A stretch of 64,000 nt of DNA. It comes from Achromobacter xylosoxidans. GTDB lineage: Bacteria > Pseudomonadota > Gammaproteobacteria > Burkholderiales > Burkholderiaceae_B. The stretch lies in contig NZ_MTLG01000071.1 in assembly GCF_002192695.1 (NCBI RefSeq), positions 1 to 64,000 on the forward strand, given 5' to 3'. A program made the position numbers and the translations under genes. This document shows positions 1 through 8,630 of the stretch, in pieces; positions within the stretch are counted from its first letter, which is position 1, and each line of letters begins with the position of its first letter. The notes below the pieces were generated by a model. That model was not told the DNA's origin. It saw only the letters and a program-made list of their open reading frames with translations, and ran no database searches.

Positions 1-1
1 C

Positions 2-187
2 GAGGTGACGCAGCAGAACGCGGCGCTGGTGGAAGAGGCGGCCGCGGCGGCAGGTTCGCTGCAGGAGCAGGCGCAGCGCTTGTCCGAGGCAGTTGCCGTG
101 TTCAAGATCAACGCGGGCGAAGTGATCGAAGTCCCCGCGCACCAGTTGTCGGGCGGTTACGGAGCGCCGACGCTGACGCAGTCATGA
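2..187 (+). CDS. Methyl-accepting chemotaxis protein, C-terminal end (partial)
   Basis: Only the last 61 residues are in the window; the gene starts upstream. The visible part reads QQNAALVEEAAAAAGSL followed by LQEQAQRLSEAVAVFKI, the usual end of a betaproteobacterial chemoreceptor signalling domain where the helical bundle closes. The short tail after VFKI ends in LTQS and carries no NWETF-type CheR-binding pentapeptide. The next gene is also a chemoreceptor, so receptor genes are adjacent here. A strong hairpin follows at 213-246. Confidence 0.9.
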   Translation, partial: EVTQQNAALVEEAAAAAGSLQEQAQRLSEAVAVFKINAGEVIEVPAHQLSGGYGAPTLTQS

Positions 188-212
188 GGTCTGCCTGCTG
201 AAATCTGCAAGA

Positions 213-246
213 GGACCGCGGCCGCGCTGATGCGCGGCCGCGGTCC
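213..246 (+). terminator. Hairpin after the first chemoreceptor gene
   Basis: A perfect 14-bp GC-rich inverted repeat (213-226 with 233-246, loop CTGATG) lies 26 bases after the stop codon. No T-run follows, so it may be an mRNA 3'-end stabiliser or a weak terminator rather than a canonical intrinsic terminator. Confidence 0.55.
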
Positions 247-287
247 ATGTGCCTTGCGGTTTGGCGTGCGCAGAAATCATGCGCACG

Positions 288-314
288 TTAAGTTTTCGAA
301 AATATGGCCGTTAA
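288..314 (+). promoter_or_regulatory. Sigma-28 (FliA) promoter for the Aer-like chemoreceptor
   Basis: TTAAGTTT at 288-295, an 11-base spacer, then GCCGTTAA at 307-314. The enterobacterial sigma-28 consensus is TAAAGTTT-N11-GCCGATAA, so each half matches 7 of 8 with exact spacing. It lies about 170 bases upstream of the chemoreceptor start, which puts that gene in the late flagellar class. Confidence 0.75.
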
Positions 315-483
315 CAACAATAACGCCTGAAAAGGGCGGTGAACAGTGTTCGAAAGTGCCAGGGGACAAGCTACCCCGGAGCCTGACGAATCTGGCGGGG
401 GAACACGTCTAAGCGGGGCGTCAGATCCGGTTTGCTCGCCGATATTCATTCGCTGCTCGAAATGAAGCACCCGGAGGCAAGCT

Positions 484-2079
484 GTGCGCGTCAACCTACC
501 CATCCACAATGTAGAAACCAAGCTGCGCGAGGATCAGTACCTGATCTCGCGCACGGATACCAAGGGCCGGATCGTCTATGCGAATCCGGCCTTTGTCGAA
601 GTCAGCGGCTTTTCCCGTGAAGAACTCATCGGCAAGCCGCACAACATCGTGCGCCATCCCGACATGCCGCCCGAGGCCTACGAAGACCTGTGGGAAACCC
701 TGCAGGCCGGAGAATCGTGGCTGGGGCTGGTGAAGAACCGGCGCAAGGACGGCGGCTACTACTGGGTGCTGGCCAATGCGACGCCCATCGTCGAGAACGG
801 CGAGGTCGTGGCGTATTCGTCCGTTCGGGTGCGCCCGTCCGACGAGCAGATCGAAATGGCCGAGGACCTGTATGCGCGCATCCGCGAGGGTACGGCCAGG
901 GGCGTGCGCATCCTGCGCGGACGTCCCGTGCGTGCAGGCTGGCGCCGCGGCGTGGATGTGCTGGCATTTCCGTTCCGGCACAACGTCCGCAGCCGCATGC
1001 TGCGCCACGCGCTGCTGTCGTCCGGAATCATGGCTGGCGCGGGCGTCTACGGCTTGCGGGCCAATTGGGCGGAACTGAGCACCCTGGGCGCGAGCGTCGG
1101 CTGCGCAGCCATCGCACTGGGCGTGGTCGCCATTTTCGGCATGGGCTGGCGTTTGTCCCGGTCGCTGCTGGATCCGATGGTCGATGCGGCCAATATGGCG
1201 CGCCAGGTTGCCGCGGGTAACCTGACCACGCAGATCGTGGCGGATTCCGATGACGAAGTCGGGAGCCTGAAGTTCTCGCTCGAAGTGATGCGCAAGAGCC
1301 TGATCGGGATCGCGCAGGACGTGTATCGCGGCATCGAAGGCACGACCCATGCCGCGGCGCATATCGCGCGCGGCAACCAGGAACTGGCGGGCCGTACCGA
1401 GGGGCAGGCTGCGTCCTTGCAGCAGACCGCCGCCAGCATGGAGCAACTGACCTCCACCGTGCGGCAGAACGCCGACAATGCGCGCCAGGCCAACCAGCTT
1501 GCGGCCAGCAGCATGGAAGTGGCGCGCAAGGGCGGCGTGGCGGTCGGGCAGGTGGTGAGCACCATGCATGGCATTTCCGACAGCTCGCGCAAGATTGCGG
1601 ACATCGTCAGCATCATCGAAGGCATCGCGTTCCAGACCAATATTCTGGCGCTGAATGCCGCGGTCGAAGCGGCGCGGGCCGGGGAGTCCGGCAAGGGCTT
1701 CGCGGTGGTCGCAGGCGAAGTCCGCAGCCTGGCGCAGAAGAGCGCCCAGGCGGCCAAGGAGATCAAGGGCTTGATCGAGGATTCGGTGGAACGCGTGACG
1801 GAAGGCTCCCAGCAGGCCGAGCAGGCGGGCGCGACGATGGAGGACATCGTCGCCGCCGTGCACCGCGTCACTGACATCATCGGCGAGATTTCGCAGGCTT
1901 CCCAGGAGCAGTCCAGCGGTATCGAGCAGGTCGATACGGCGGTGTCGCAGATGGACGTGATGACCGTGCAGAACACCGCGCTGGTGCAGGACCTGGGCGG
2001 CGCCGTCATGCAGCTGGGTAATCAGTCCGGCGCGCTGCGCGAAACGATCCGCGTGTTCCGTCTGGTCGGGCAACAGTAA
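484..2079 (+). CDS. Aer-like methyl-accepting chemotaxis protein with N-terminal PAS domain
   Basis: A 531-residue energy- or redox-type chemoreceptor. A PAS domain occupies about residues 15-115 ([14 protein letters not shown], then the [12 protein letters not shown] core), as in Aer. Two adjacent hydrophobic segments at about 175-225 would anchor the protein with no large periplasmic domain. A HAMP region follows, and then a methyl-accepting signalling domain whose tip contains [20 protein letters not shown]. It should signal through CheW/CheA. The GTG start at 484 is chosen because GGAGG lies at 473-477 with six bases of spacing. The tail after the signalling domain has no CheR/CheB pentapeptide. 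A sigma-28 promoter sits upstream. An FAD or other ligand is inferred from the family only. Confidence 0.9.
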   Translation: MRVNLPIHNVETKLREDQYLISRTDTKGRIVYANPAFVEVSGFSREELIGKPHNIVRHPDMPPEAYEDLWETLQAGESWLGLVKNRRKDGGYYWVLANATPIVENGEVVAYSSVRVRPSDEQIEMAEDLYARIREGTARGVRILRGRPVRAGWRRGVDVLAFPFRHNVRSRMLRHALLSSGIMAGAGVYGLRANWAELSTLGASVGCAAIALGVVAIFGMGWRLSRSLLDPMVDAANMARQVAAGNLTTQIVADSDDEVGSLKFSLEVMRKSLIGIAQDVYRGIEGTTHAAAHIARGNQELAGRTEGQAASLQQTAASMEQLTSTVRQNADNARQANQLAASSMEVARKGGVAVGQVVSTMHGISDSSRKIADIVSIIEGIAFQTNILALNAAVEAARAGESGKGFAVVAGEVRSLAQKSAQAAKEIKGLIEDSVERVTEGSQQAEQAGATMEDIVAAVHRVTDIIGEISQASQEQSSGIEQVDTAVSQMDVMTVQNTALVQDLGGAVMQLGNQSGALRETIRVFRLVGQQ

Positions 2080-2087
2080 GGTTGACG

Positions 2088-2108
2088 AGGCGGCGCCAGG
2101 CGCCGCCT
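2088..2108. terminator. Hairpin between convergent aer-like gene and fliR
   Basis: A 9-bp perfect GC stem (2088-2096 with 2100-2108, loop CAG) in the 55-base gap between two convergent genes. It is probably a shared transcription end. There is no T-run. Confidence 0.5.
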
Positions 2109-2134
2109 TGACGCCGGGGGGGTAATCAGGGCTT

Positions 2135-2923
2135 CTACTTGCCGGCCAGCGCGTCGGCGACGCGGCTCATCGCAGTGAGGCCCGATTCGAACAGCGACTC
2201 CAGGAACGGCCCGGCATGCGGCAACACGACGGTCAGAATCGTGACGCCGATAATGAGTGTCACCGGAAAGCCGATGGAGAACACGGACAGCTGTTGCGCG
2301 GCGCGGTTCAGGATACCCATGGCCAGGTTGATGGTCAGCAGTGCGCAGATCAACGGCAGCGCCAGCAGCAGGCCGGATATGAAGATGGTCTTGCCCCATT
2401 CCACCACGACGCCAAAACCGTTCTGGTGCAGCTGGATCATGGCGACGGGCAAGGTGTCAAAGGAGCGAACCAGCGCGGCCAGGACCAGCAGATGGCCGTC
2501 CAAGGCCAGAAAAGTCAGCATCGCAATGATGTTGAACATGCGCGACAGCACCGCGGTATTGGCGCCGGAGGCCGGGTCGAAGAACGAGGCGAAGGACAAG
2601 CCCATCTGCAGGCCCACGAATTCGCCGGCGGTTTGCACGGCGGCGAACACCAGCCGCATCGTGAAGCCCAGCGAGATGCCGATCAGCACTTGCTGCATGA
2701 CCATCCACAGCCCGGTAAACGAGCCGGGCGCGATGGGTGGAACGGGATCCAGCGCGGGGCTGATCGCGACGGCGAGGATGAAAGACAGCCCCACCTTGAC
2801 CTTGATCGGAATGAGCGATTCGGAGAACAGGGGGGCGGTGCCCACGAGCGCCAGAATGCGCACGAACGGCCAGAGAAACTGGCCGATCCAGCCGTTGAGC
2901 TGCTCGAGCGTGAAGGCGATCAT
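2135..2923 (-). CDS. fliR: Flagellar type III export gate protein FliR
   Basis: A 262-residue polytopic membrane protein, normal for FliR. It begins with FTLEQLNGWIGQFLWPFVRILALV, typical of FliR, and contains the family's MGLSFASFFDP segment. It assembles with FliP and FliQ into the export gate inside the MS ring. It is the last gene of the leftward fliF-R series, 33 bases after fliQ. No flhB or flhA follows here; the next gene is convergent. Confidence 0.95.
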   Translation of the reverse strand: MIAFTLEQLNGWIGQFLWPFVRILALVGTAPLFSESLIPIKVKVGLSFILAVAISPALDPVPPIAPGSFTGLWMVMQQVLIGISLGFTMRLVFAAVQTAGEFVGLQMGLSFASFFDPASGANTAVLSRMFNIIAMLTFLALDGHLLVLAALVRSFDTLPVAMIQLHQNGFGVVVEWGKTIFISGLLLALPLICALLTINLAMGILNRAAQQLSVFSIGFPVTLIIGVTILTVVLPHAGPFLESLFESGLTAMSRVADALAGK

Positions 2924-2956
2924 GAGGGAGGTCGGGTGCCCGGCGGCGGCTGCCGC

Positions 2957-3226
2957 TCAGGACACCAGCATGGGGATCTGGCCGATCAGTTGCCGGATGT
3001 AGTCGACCATGACGCCGATGAGCCAGGGGCCCAGCAACACCAGCACGCCGCACATGGCCAGCAGCTTCGGAATGAACGACAGCGTCATTTCGTTGATCTG
3101 CGTGGCAGCCTGGAAGATGCTGATGACCAGACCCACCACCAGCGTCACGAGCAGCAGCGGCCCGGCCATCGCCAGCACGATCTTCATCGCCTGGTAGGTC
3201 ATGGTCATGACGGTTTCGGCGGTCAT
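2957..3226 (-). CDS. fliQ: Flagellar export gate protein FliQ
   Basis: An 89-residue protein with two hydrophobic hairpins (AGPLLLVTLVVGLVISIFQAATQINE and LLAMCGVLVLLGPWLIGVMVDYIRQL), the canonical FliQ size and pattern. The conserved FQAATQINE stretch between the helices is present. It packs around the FliP pentamer with FliR. It lies 19 bases downstream of fliP. Confidence 0.96.
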   Translation of the reverse strand: MTAETVMTMTYQAMKIVLAMAGPLLLVTLVVGLVISIFQAATQINEMTLSFIPKLLAMCGVLVLLGPWLIGVMVDYIRQLIGQIPMLVS

Positions 3227-3245
3227 GGCGATTCTCCTCCAGGAG

Positions 3246-4037
3246 TTATTGATAGAAGCTCTGGGCGAGCGAGCCCATGAGCAGGTTCCAGCCGTCGGCC
3301 AGCACGAAAAGCATCAGCTTGAAGGGCAGGGCCACCGTCACCGGCGGCACCATCATCATGCCCAAGGCCATCAGCACGCTGGCGATGACCAGGTCGATGA
3401 TGAGAAAGGGAATGAAGATGGTGAAGCCGATCTGGAATGCGGTTTTCAGTTCGCTGGTGATGAAGGCGGGCACCAGGATGCGCAGCGGCACCTGCGAGGG
3501 GTCTTCCAGGGCGGGCTGCTTGGCCAGGTTGGCGAACAGGGACAGATCATTTTCGCGCGTCTGGTGCAGCATGAAGGTGCGCAGCGGCGCGGCGGCGCGT
3601 TCGACGGCAGCTTCGAACTGGATCGAGCCCTCGGACAGCGGCTTGTAGGCGTCGGTGTAGATCTTGTCGAACACCGGCGACATCGTATAGAAGGTCAGGA
3701 ACAGCGCGAGGCCGATCAGCACATGGTTGGGCGGCGACATGGCCGTTCCCATGGCGCTGCGCAGCAGGCCCAGCACGATGATGATGCGGGTGAAACCCGT
3801 CATCATCAGCAGCGCGGCAGGCAGGAACGACAGCGACGTCATCAGCAGCAGGGTCTGCATGCTGAGCGAATAGGTTTCGGAGCCGTTGGGGCCGGGTGTG
3901 GCGGTCAGCGCGGGCAAGGTGGCCTGCGCGACGACACCCGCGGGGAACAGGGCCAGTCCCAGCAGCGCGGCGGCGCCGAGCAGGGGCAGCGCGCCGGAGC
4001 GGGCGCGGACGGGTGTCGTGCTTGTGGGCAAACTCAT
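3246..4037 (-). CDS. fliP: Flagellar export gate protein FliP
   Basis: A 263-residue protein with a cleavable-looking signal region ([22 protein letters not shown]), as is usual for FliP, followed by [23 protein letters not shown] and the conserved [16 protein letters not shown] segment. The C-terminal part ([27 protein letters not shown]) is diagnostic. It forms the core pentamer of the type III export pore. It follows fliO by 27 bases. Confidence 0.97.
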   Translation of the reverse strand: MSLPTSTTPVRARSGALPLLGAAALLGLALFPAGVVAQATLPALTATPGPNGSETYSLSMQTLLLMTSLSFLPAALLMMTGFTRIIIVLGLLRSAMGTAMSPPNHVLIGLALFLTFYTMSPVFDKIYTDAYKPLSEGSIQFEAAVERAAAPLRTFMLHQTRENDLSLFANLAKQPALEDPSQVPLRILVPAFITSELKTAFQIGFTIFIPFLIIDLVIASVLMALGMMMVPPVTVALPFKLMLFVLADGWNLLMGSLAQSFYQ

Positions 4038-4064
4038 GGGTGTCGCTTGGAGGGCGCGGCCGCG

Positions 4065-4388
4065 CTAGCGGCGCTTGAGCGCCTGGCCCAGCTTGGCCGC
4101 GAAGGCGGCGGCGGGCAGGGTCGAAGCCTCCGGCAACTGGCCGGCGGGCAGGGTATGCAGGGTGTTGAGCTGGTTCGGGCCGACGCCCACCACCAGCCAG
4201 GTGTTGTCGACTTCGACCACCACGATGCTCTGGCGCGGACCGACCGGCAGGCTTGCCACCTGCCGCAGCAGGTTGCCGCCGCCGCGCGGCGTCAGCCCGG
4301 CGCGGCGCGCCAACCAGGCCGAAACCAGGATGGCGGCCACGACCAGGATCAGGCCGACAATGACGCGCAGGAGAGCGGATTCGTCCAT
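4065..4388 (-). CDS. fliO: Flagellar biosynthesis protein FliO
   Basis: A 107-residue protein with one N-terminal membrane segment (LLRVIVGLILVVAAILVSAWLA) and a short cytoplasmic domain containing SLPVGPRQSIVVVEVDNTWLVVGVG, the FliO signature region. FliO helps stabilise FliP during export-gate assembly. It lies 10 bases after fliN and in the usual place before fliP. Sequence conservation in FliO is low, so the call uses position as well. Confidence 0.9.
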   Translation of the reverse strand: MDESALLRVIVGLILVVAAILVSAWLARRAGLTPRGGGNLLRQVASLPVGPRQSIVVVEVDNTWLVVGVGPNQLNTLHTLPAGQLPEASTLPAAAFAAKLGQALKRR

Positions 4389-4398
4389 GGCGCCAGGG

Positions 4399-4956
4399 TC
4401 AGCGGCGGTTGTTCAAGCGGTTGATCCGCTCGGAAGGCGTAATGATGTCGGTCAGGCGGATGCCGTACTTGTCTTCCACGACCACGACTTCGCCCTGGGC
4501 GATCAGGTAGCCGTTGACGAAGATGTCCATCGGTTCGCCCGCCAGGCCGTCCAGCTCGACCACGGAGCCCTGGCCCAGCTGGAGCAGGTTCTTGATGGTC
4601 AGGCGGGTGCGGCCCAGTTCGACCGTCAGTTGGACAGGTACGTCCATGATCAGGTCGATATCCGCGCCGGCGCCGCCAGTCGTGCCGGCCAGGGGCTTGA
4701 ACACGGATTGCGCGGCGGGTTGGGCGGCGGCTTGCGGGGCAGATGCGGCGGGAGCGGCAGGCGCCGCCGCAGCGGGCGCCGGCGCGGCAGCGGGTGCCGC
4801 CGCGCTGGTCTGCTCGGCCATGGCGGCGGCCCAGTCGTCCTGGGGCTTCAGGCCGTCGGCTTGGGTCGGCGGGTTGGCGCGGGATTGTTCGGCGAGCGCG
4901 TCGGCCCAGTCGTCGGCCGGGGACGAGCCGGTACCGGGCTCGTTCTTGTCAGTCAT
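4399..4956 (-). CDS. fliN: Flagellar motor switch protein FliN (long N-terminal extension)
   Basis: A 185-residue protein. The last ~85 residues (DIDLIMDVPVQLTVELGRTRLTIKNLLQLGQGSVVELDGLAGEPMDIFVNG) are the conserved SpoA/FliN domain of the C-ring. The first ~95 residues contain two short repeated acidic motifs (PADDWADALAEQ and PQDDWAAAMAEQ) and an Ala/Pro-rich linker, so the protein is longer than E. coli FliN (about 137). The start overlaps the fliM stop by 8 bases, indicating coupled translation. Confidence 0.95.
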   Translation of the reverse strand: MTDKNEPGTGSSPADDWADALAEQSRANPPTQADGLKPQDDWAAAMAEQTSAAAPAAAPAPAAAAPAAPAASAPQAAAQPAAQSVFKPLAGTTGGAGADIDLIMDVPVQLTVELGRTRLTIKNLLQLGQGSVVELDGLAGEPMDIFVNGYLIAQGEVVVVEDKYGIRLTDIITPSERINRLNNRR

Positions 4957-5956
4957 GGTCAGAGGCCTCGTTGGATTCTGTATCGTGGGTAAACATGTTC
5001 TGTACGCGCAGGGCGTACTGGCCGTTGAAGACGCCGTAGCCGCATTCCATCAGCGGCACGCCGTCGACGCTGGCGACTATGGTTTCGGGCACGGTCACGG
5101 GCAGGATGTCGCCTACCTTCAGGCGCATCAGTTCGCGGATCGAAGAGGGAATGCGGGCAAATTCCGCAACTACGTCGATGTCGGCGCTGCGCACCTGGCG
5201 CGATAGCTGTTGCGCCCAGCGCTGGTCCACTTCTTCGAGCGTGGTTTCCTGCAGCGGGCGCGTCAGCAGATCGCGCACCGGCTCGATCATGGAGTAGGGC
5301 AGGCAGATGTTCAGGTCGCCGCCGGTCGCGCCGAATTCGATGTGGAAGGAGGTGACGACCACCACTTCGTTGTTGCCGGTGATACTGGCGAACTTGGTGT
5401 GCATCTCCGAGCGCACGTACTCGAATTCGATTGGATAGACGGGGTCCCAGGACTTGCCGTAGCTTTCCAGGGTCAGGTTGAGCAGGCGCCGGATGATGCG
5501 CTGTTCGGTCGTGGTGAAGTCGCGGCCTTCGACGCGCGTGTGGTAGCGGCCATCGCCGCCGAACAGGCTGTCGATGACCAGGAACACCAGGTTCGGGTCA
5601 TAGGTAAAGAGCGCCGTGCCGCGCAGGGGCTTCATCTGAATCATGTTCAGATTGCTCGGCACCGGCAGGTTGCGCTCGAAATCCGCGTACTTCAGGATCT
5701 TGATCGAGCCCACCGTGATGTCGGCGCTGCGGCGCATGAAGTTCAGCAGCACATGGCGCATCTGGCGCGCGAAACGCTCGTTGATGAGCTCCAGCGTCTG
5801 CATGCGGCGGCGCACGACGCGCTCGGGCGAGCTGAGGTCGTAGGCGCGGGCGCCGGCGTTCTGGTCGGTCGCGCTAGCTTTGCTGTCGCTTTCGCCGGTG
5901 ACGCCCGCCAACAGCGCATCGACCTCGTCCTGCGAAAGAAATGCCTCGTAGGCCAT
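4949..5956 (-). CDS. fliM: Flagellar motor switch protein FliM
   Basis: A 335-residue protein of normal length. The N-terminal peptide FLSQDEVDALLAGV is the CheY-P binding motif. The middle domain carries ERVVRRRMQTLELINERFARQMRHVL and the GGDGRYHTRVEGRDFTTTEQRI segment, and a SpoA domain ends the protein. It connects FliG to FliN in the C-ring. Two bases separate it from fliL and it overlaps fliN by 8 bases. Confidence 0.97.
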   Translation of the reverse strand: MAYEAFLSQDEVDALLAGVTGESDSKASATDQNAGARAYDLSSPERVVRRRMQTLELINERFARQMRHVLLNFMRRSADITVGSIKILKYADFERNLPVPSNLNMIQMKPLRGTALFTYDPNLVFLVIDSLFGGDGRYHTRVEGRDFTTTEQRIIRRLLNLTLESYGKSWDPVYPIEFEYVRSEMHTKFASITGNNEVVVVTSFHIEFGATGGDLNICLPYSMIEPVRDLLTRPLQETTLEEVDQRWAQQLSRQVRSADIDVVAEFARIPSSIRELMRLKVGDILPVTVPETIVASVDGVPLMECGYGVFNGQYALRVQNMFTHDTESNEASDHD

Positions 5957-5958
5957 GC

Positions 5959-6594
5959 TTATTGCACCACGAACGCCGTGTACAGCACGTCGGTGACGTA
6001 CTGGCCGTCCGGCAGGGGCGAGAAGGGGCGGTTCACGGCCTGCTTGATGGCGTTGGCCATGTCGGTCTTGCCTTGCTGCGTCTGCACGCCGGTGGGCGAT
6101 TGCGACGACAGGACCATCAGGATGCGGCTGCGCACTTCAGGCATGTACTTTTCGAGGCGCGTGCGGGTCTGCTCGTCGCTGACGCGCAGCGTCAGGCCCA
6201 CGTGCATGATGCGCTCGGTGTCGGGATTCTGCAGCGTGACGGTGAAGGGCTCGATCGGCACGAAGATCGGCGCGGGCACGGCTACCGGGTTGGCAGGAGG
6301 CGCGACGAAAGTGGCCGGGGTCGCCTGGGGGCCCTGCGCAGCTTGTCCGGGCTGGCCGGGCTGGCCGGGTTGACCTGGTTGACCGGCCGGGACCTGGCCG
6401 ACGCCGAGCTGCACGGTTGCGCTGTTTTGCGGCTGCATGCGTTGGGTGATGAACCAGGTTGCCCCGGCGCTGGCCGCGGCAACGATGAGCAGGACCAGGA
6501 TTGCCAGCAAGGGGCGAAGAATACGGCCCATGCCGCCGGAGCGGGAAGAAGGCGCGCCGCGCGCAGGCATGGGTGAAGGTTTGGAAGTCGCCAT
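5959..6594 (-). CDS. fliL: Flagellar basal-body-associated protein FliL
   Basis: A 211-residue protein with one membrane anchor (ILRPLLAILVLLIVAAASAGATWFI) and a periplasmic FliL domain (FVPIEPFTVTLQNPDTERIMHVGLTLRV, then MPEVRSRILMVLSSQ). FliL supports stator function at high load. Between anchor and domain is a linker with four consecutive Gly-Gln-Pro units (about 6340-6390), a low-complexity insertion not seen in enterobacterial FliL. A gap of 170 bases separates it from fliK upstream. Confidence 0.93.
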   Translation of the reverse strand: MATSKPSPMPARGAPSSRSGGMGRILRPLLAILVLLIVAAASAGATWFITQRMQPQNSATVQLGVGQVPAGQPGQPGQPGQPGQAAQGPQATPATFVAPPANPVAVPAPIFVPIEPFTVTLQNPDTERIMHVGLTLRVSDEQTRTRLEKYMPEVRSRILMVLSSQSPTGVQTQQGKTDMANAIKQAVNRPFSPLPDGQYVTDVLYTAFVVQ

Positions 6595-6764
6595 CTCGGA
6601 GTCGATGCGTATTTTGCCGCTGATGAAAACGGGTTCTTAGTGGATGAAAGCATTCTGCCCCAAATGCCGCCTCCGCTTGGAGGCGAAAAACAGGGCGAAA
6701 GCCGCGTATCTCAAGCTATTGCTGCAGCGCCCGCAGGCGCGGCCAGAGGCGATGCGCTTCTTTG

Positions 6765-8156
6765 TCAGGCGAAGGTGTCCACCAGCGCATTGGCGTTGCG
6801 CGGAGCCGTCACCGCGACGGGCGCTTCGGCCACGCTGTCGGCGCCAGCCTGGCCGCCGCCAGCATGGCGTTGCGAACCGTTGCCGCCGTGTTGCGCGAAT
6901 TCCTGTTGGGCGGCCTGTTCGCCCACGCTGGTCTGGCCCAGCGAGATGCCGGCCTGGGCCAGCGCCTGCTGCAGTTGCGGGATGGCGGTTTCAATGGCCT
7001 GGCGCACCGAGGCGTGGGCCGACACGAAAGAAGCGCTGGCCACGCCGTCCGACAGGTTCAGGCTGACGCGCAGCGGACCCAGATCGGGGGGATCGAGGCG
7101 CAGCTCCGCCGTTTGCATGCCTTGGCGCGCGCTGTGGCTCATCATGACGACCTGTTGGCCGAGCTCGGTGCCCCAATGCGTGCCGCCAACGGGAGTGGCG
7201 ACTTGCAGCACGACCGGTACGACGGGTGCCGCGATGGCCGCCGGGTTTGCAATCGGCGCGGCGGCCGGGCGTTGCGTGGCGGCGGCAAGCGCCTGTGCCA
7301 GGTGGTCCTGGGCGGAGGCGCCATGCTGCGGCGCCTGGAATTGTTGTTGGGTGCTGGCCAGGACCTGGGCCTCGGCGTCATCGGCCTGCTCAGGCATGGC
7401 GATGTGGCCGGCTTCGGGGCGTGCATCGCGCGCGGGGCGCGGCATTGCGGCTTCCGCGGCGAGGCGCGGCGTTTCGGCCTTGACGGGCGCGGCAGCGGCG
7501 GGGGCGCGGACCGGCGCTTGCGCGGCGGGGGCTGCGTCAGTGCCGGGCTTGGCTGCAGCAGTGATGATAGGCACGGCGATTTCGGCGTCGCGGGCGGCGA
7601 GCGCGGCGGCTGCCTCGGCCTGCGGGGCGGTAAAGGCGCCAGCGGCTGCCGCGGCTGCGCCGGCGGCCTGCGTCGCGGGTGTCGCAGGCGCGACGTCGGC
7701 GGCATTCAACGCGGCGGTCAGGACCGCTGCGCCGCTGCTCATCGCGGCGGCGGCTGCGGCGGCGTTGCCGCGCGCGAGCTGCACCTGTTCGGCGGCCTGG
7801 GCCGCGATCTCCAGGGCTTGCTGCGGCAGGATCACGGCGGGTTGCGCGGCCGCGACGGCCAGCGCGCCAGCCTCGGCCTGCGCGGCGGTCTGCACTGCCG
7901 TGTCGATGGCGCTGGCGGCGGCGCCTTCGGCGCGGGCGGCAGGGTCGCCGGAATTCTTGCCGTCAGCGGACGTCTTGGCGCCATTGTTCGCCGGCCGCGA
8001 GTCGGCGGCCTGGTTGGGGCGCTGCCGGGCCAGTACGTCCGAAAAGCTGGGGCCCTTTTTGTTCACGGGCACGGACTTGGCGCTGAGCGCGTCAGCGATC
8101 GAGGTCGGCGCGGCGGGCGCGACGGCGGGCAGGGGCAGGGGCAGGGGAGCGTTCAT
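6765..8156 (-). CDS. fliK: Flagellar hook-length control protein FliK
   Basis: A 463-residue protein with a long Ala/Pro-rich middle that would act as the molecular ruler. Its C-terminal domain (HWGTELGQQVVMMSHSARQGMQTAELRLDPPDLGPLRVSL) is the FliK domain that triggers the FlhB specificity switch. It sits between fliJ and fliL, the standard position. A good AGGAAG ribosome site precedes the ATG at 8156. A second FliK-like gene lies at 15429-16790. Confidence 0.93.
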   Translation of the reverse strand: MNAPLPLPLPAVAPAAPTSIADALSAKSVPVNKKGPSFSDVLARQRPNQAADSRPANNGAKTSADGKNSGDPAARAEGAAASAIDTAVQTAAQAEAGALAVAAAQPAVILPQQALEIAAQAAEQVQLARGNAAAAAAAMSSGAAVLTAALNAADVAPATPATQAAGAAAAAAGAFTAPQAEAAAALAARDAEIAVPIITAAAKPGTDAAPAAQAPVRAPAAAAPVKAETPRLAAEAAMPRPARDARPEAGHIAMPEQADDAEAQVLASTQQQFQAPQHGASAQDHLAQALAAATQRPAAAPIANPAAIAAPVVPVVLQVATPVGGTHWGTELGQQVVMMSHSARQGMQTAELRLDPPDLGPLRVSLNLSDGVASASFVSAHASVRQAIETAIPQLQQALAQAGISLGQTSVGEQAAQQEFAQHGGNGSQRHAGGGQAGADSVAEAPVAVTAPRNANALVDTFA

Positions 8157-8180
8157 CTTGGGCTTCCTGTGAGATATCGC

Positions 8181-8630
8181 TTAATGCATGCCGGTCTGGC
8201 GTTGGACCAGGCGGGCGGAATATTCGTCGTTGGCACGCTGTTCGCGGCGGGATTCCACCACGGCCTGGGCGCGCAGTTCGCGCTGCGCCAGGGCGTCGTA
8301 GGAGTTGAGCTTGCGTTTTTCCTGTTGCCAGTAGAGCCGGCCTTTGGCGAGGTTGTCGTCGGCCTGGCGCAATACGCCTTGTTGCTGGCTGATGGCGTCG
8401 TCCAGCGTGCTGATGAAGCGCTGGTAGTTATGGCAGTCGCTTGCCGACATGCCGCTGGTCATCGCCTGCTGCAGCCGTTCCAGGTAATCCTGGCGGTAGT
8501 CGTGCAGCATGGACAATTGGCGCTCGGCATTGGTGCGCTCGGCGTTGAGCCTGCCGAGCAGGCGCGCCGCTTCGTCCGTGCTTTCCTTGGCCAGGTTGAT
8601 CAGCATGTCCAAGGGCAATTGGCTAGGCAT
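8181..8630 (-). CDS. fliJ: Flagellar export chaperone/stalk protein FliJ
   Basis: A 149-residue, strongly helical, charged protein ([49 protein letters not shown]), the FliJ length and coiled-coil pattern. FliJ forms the rotor-like stalk inside the FliI ATPase hexamer. Its ATG overlaps the fliI stop by 8 bases. Confidence 0.93.
   Translation of the reverse strand: MPSQLPLDMLINLAKESTDEAARLLGRLNAERTNAERQLSMLHDYRQDYLERLQQAMTSGMSASDCHNYQRFISTLDDAISQQQGVLRQADDNLAKGRLYWQQEKRKLNSYDALAQRELRAQAVVESRREQRANDEYSARLVQRQTGMH

Noticed and set aside
496-2073. Long antisense open frame (525 codons) opposite the chemoreceptor gene
   Set aside because: High-GC coding DNA leaves open frames on the other strand; the translation is His/Arg-rich with no recognisable domain and the sense strand encodes a clear chemoreceptor.
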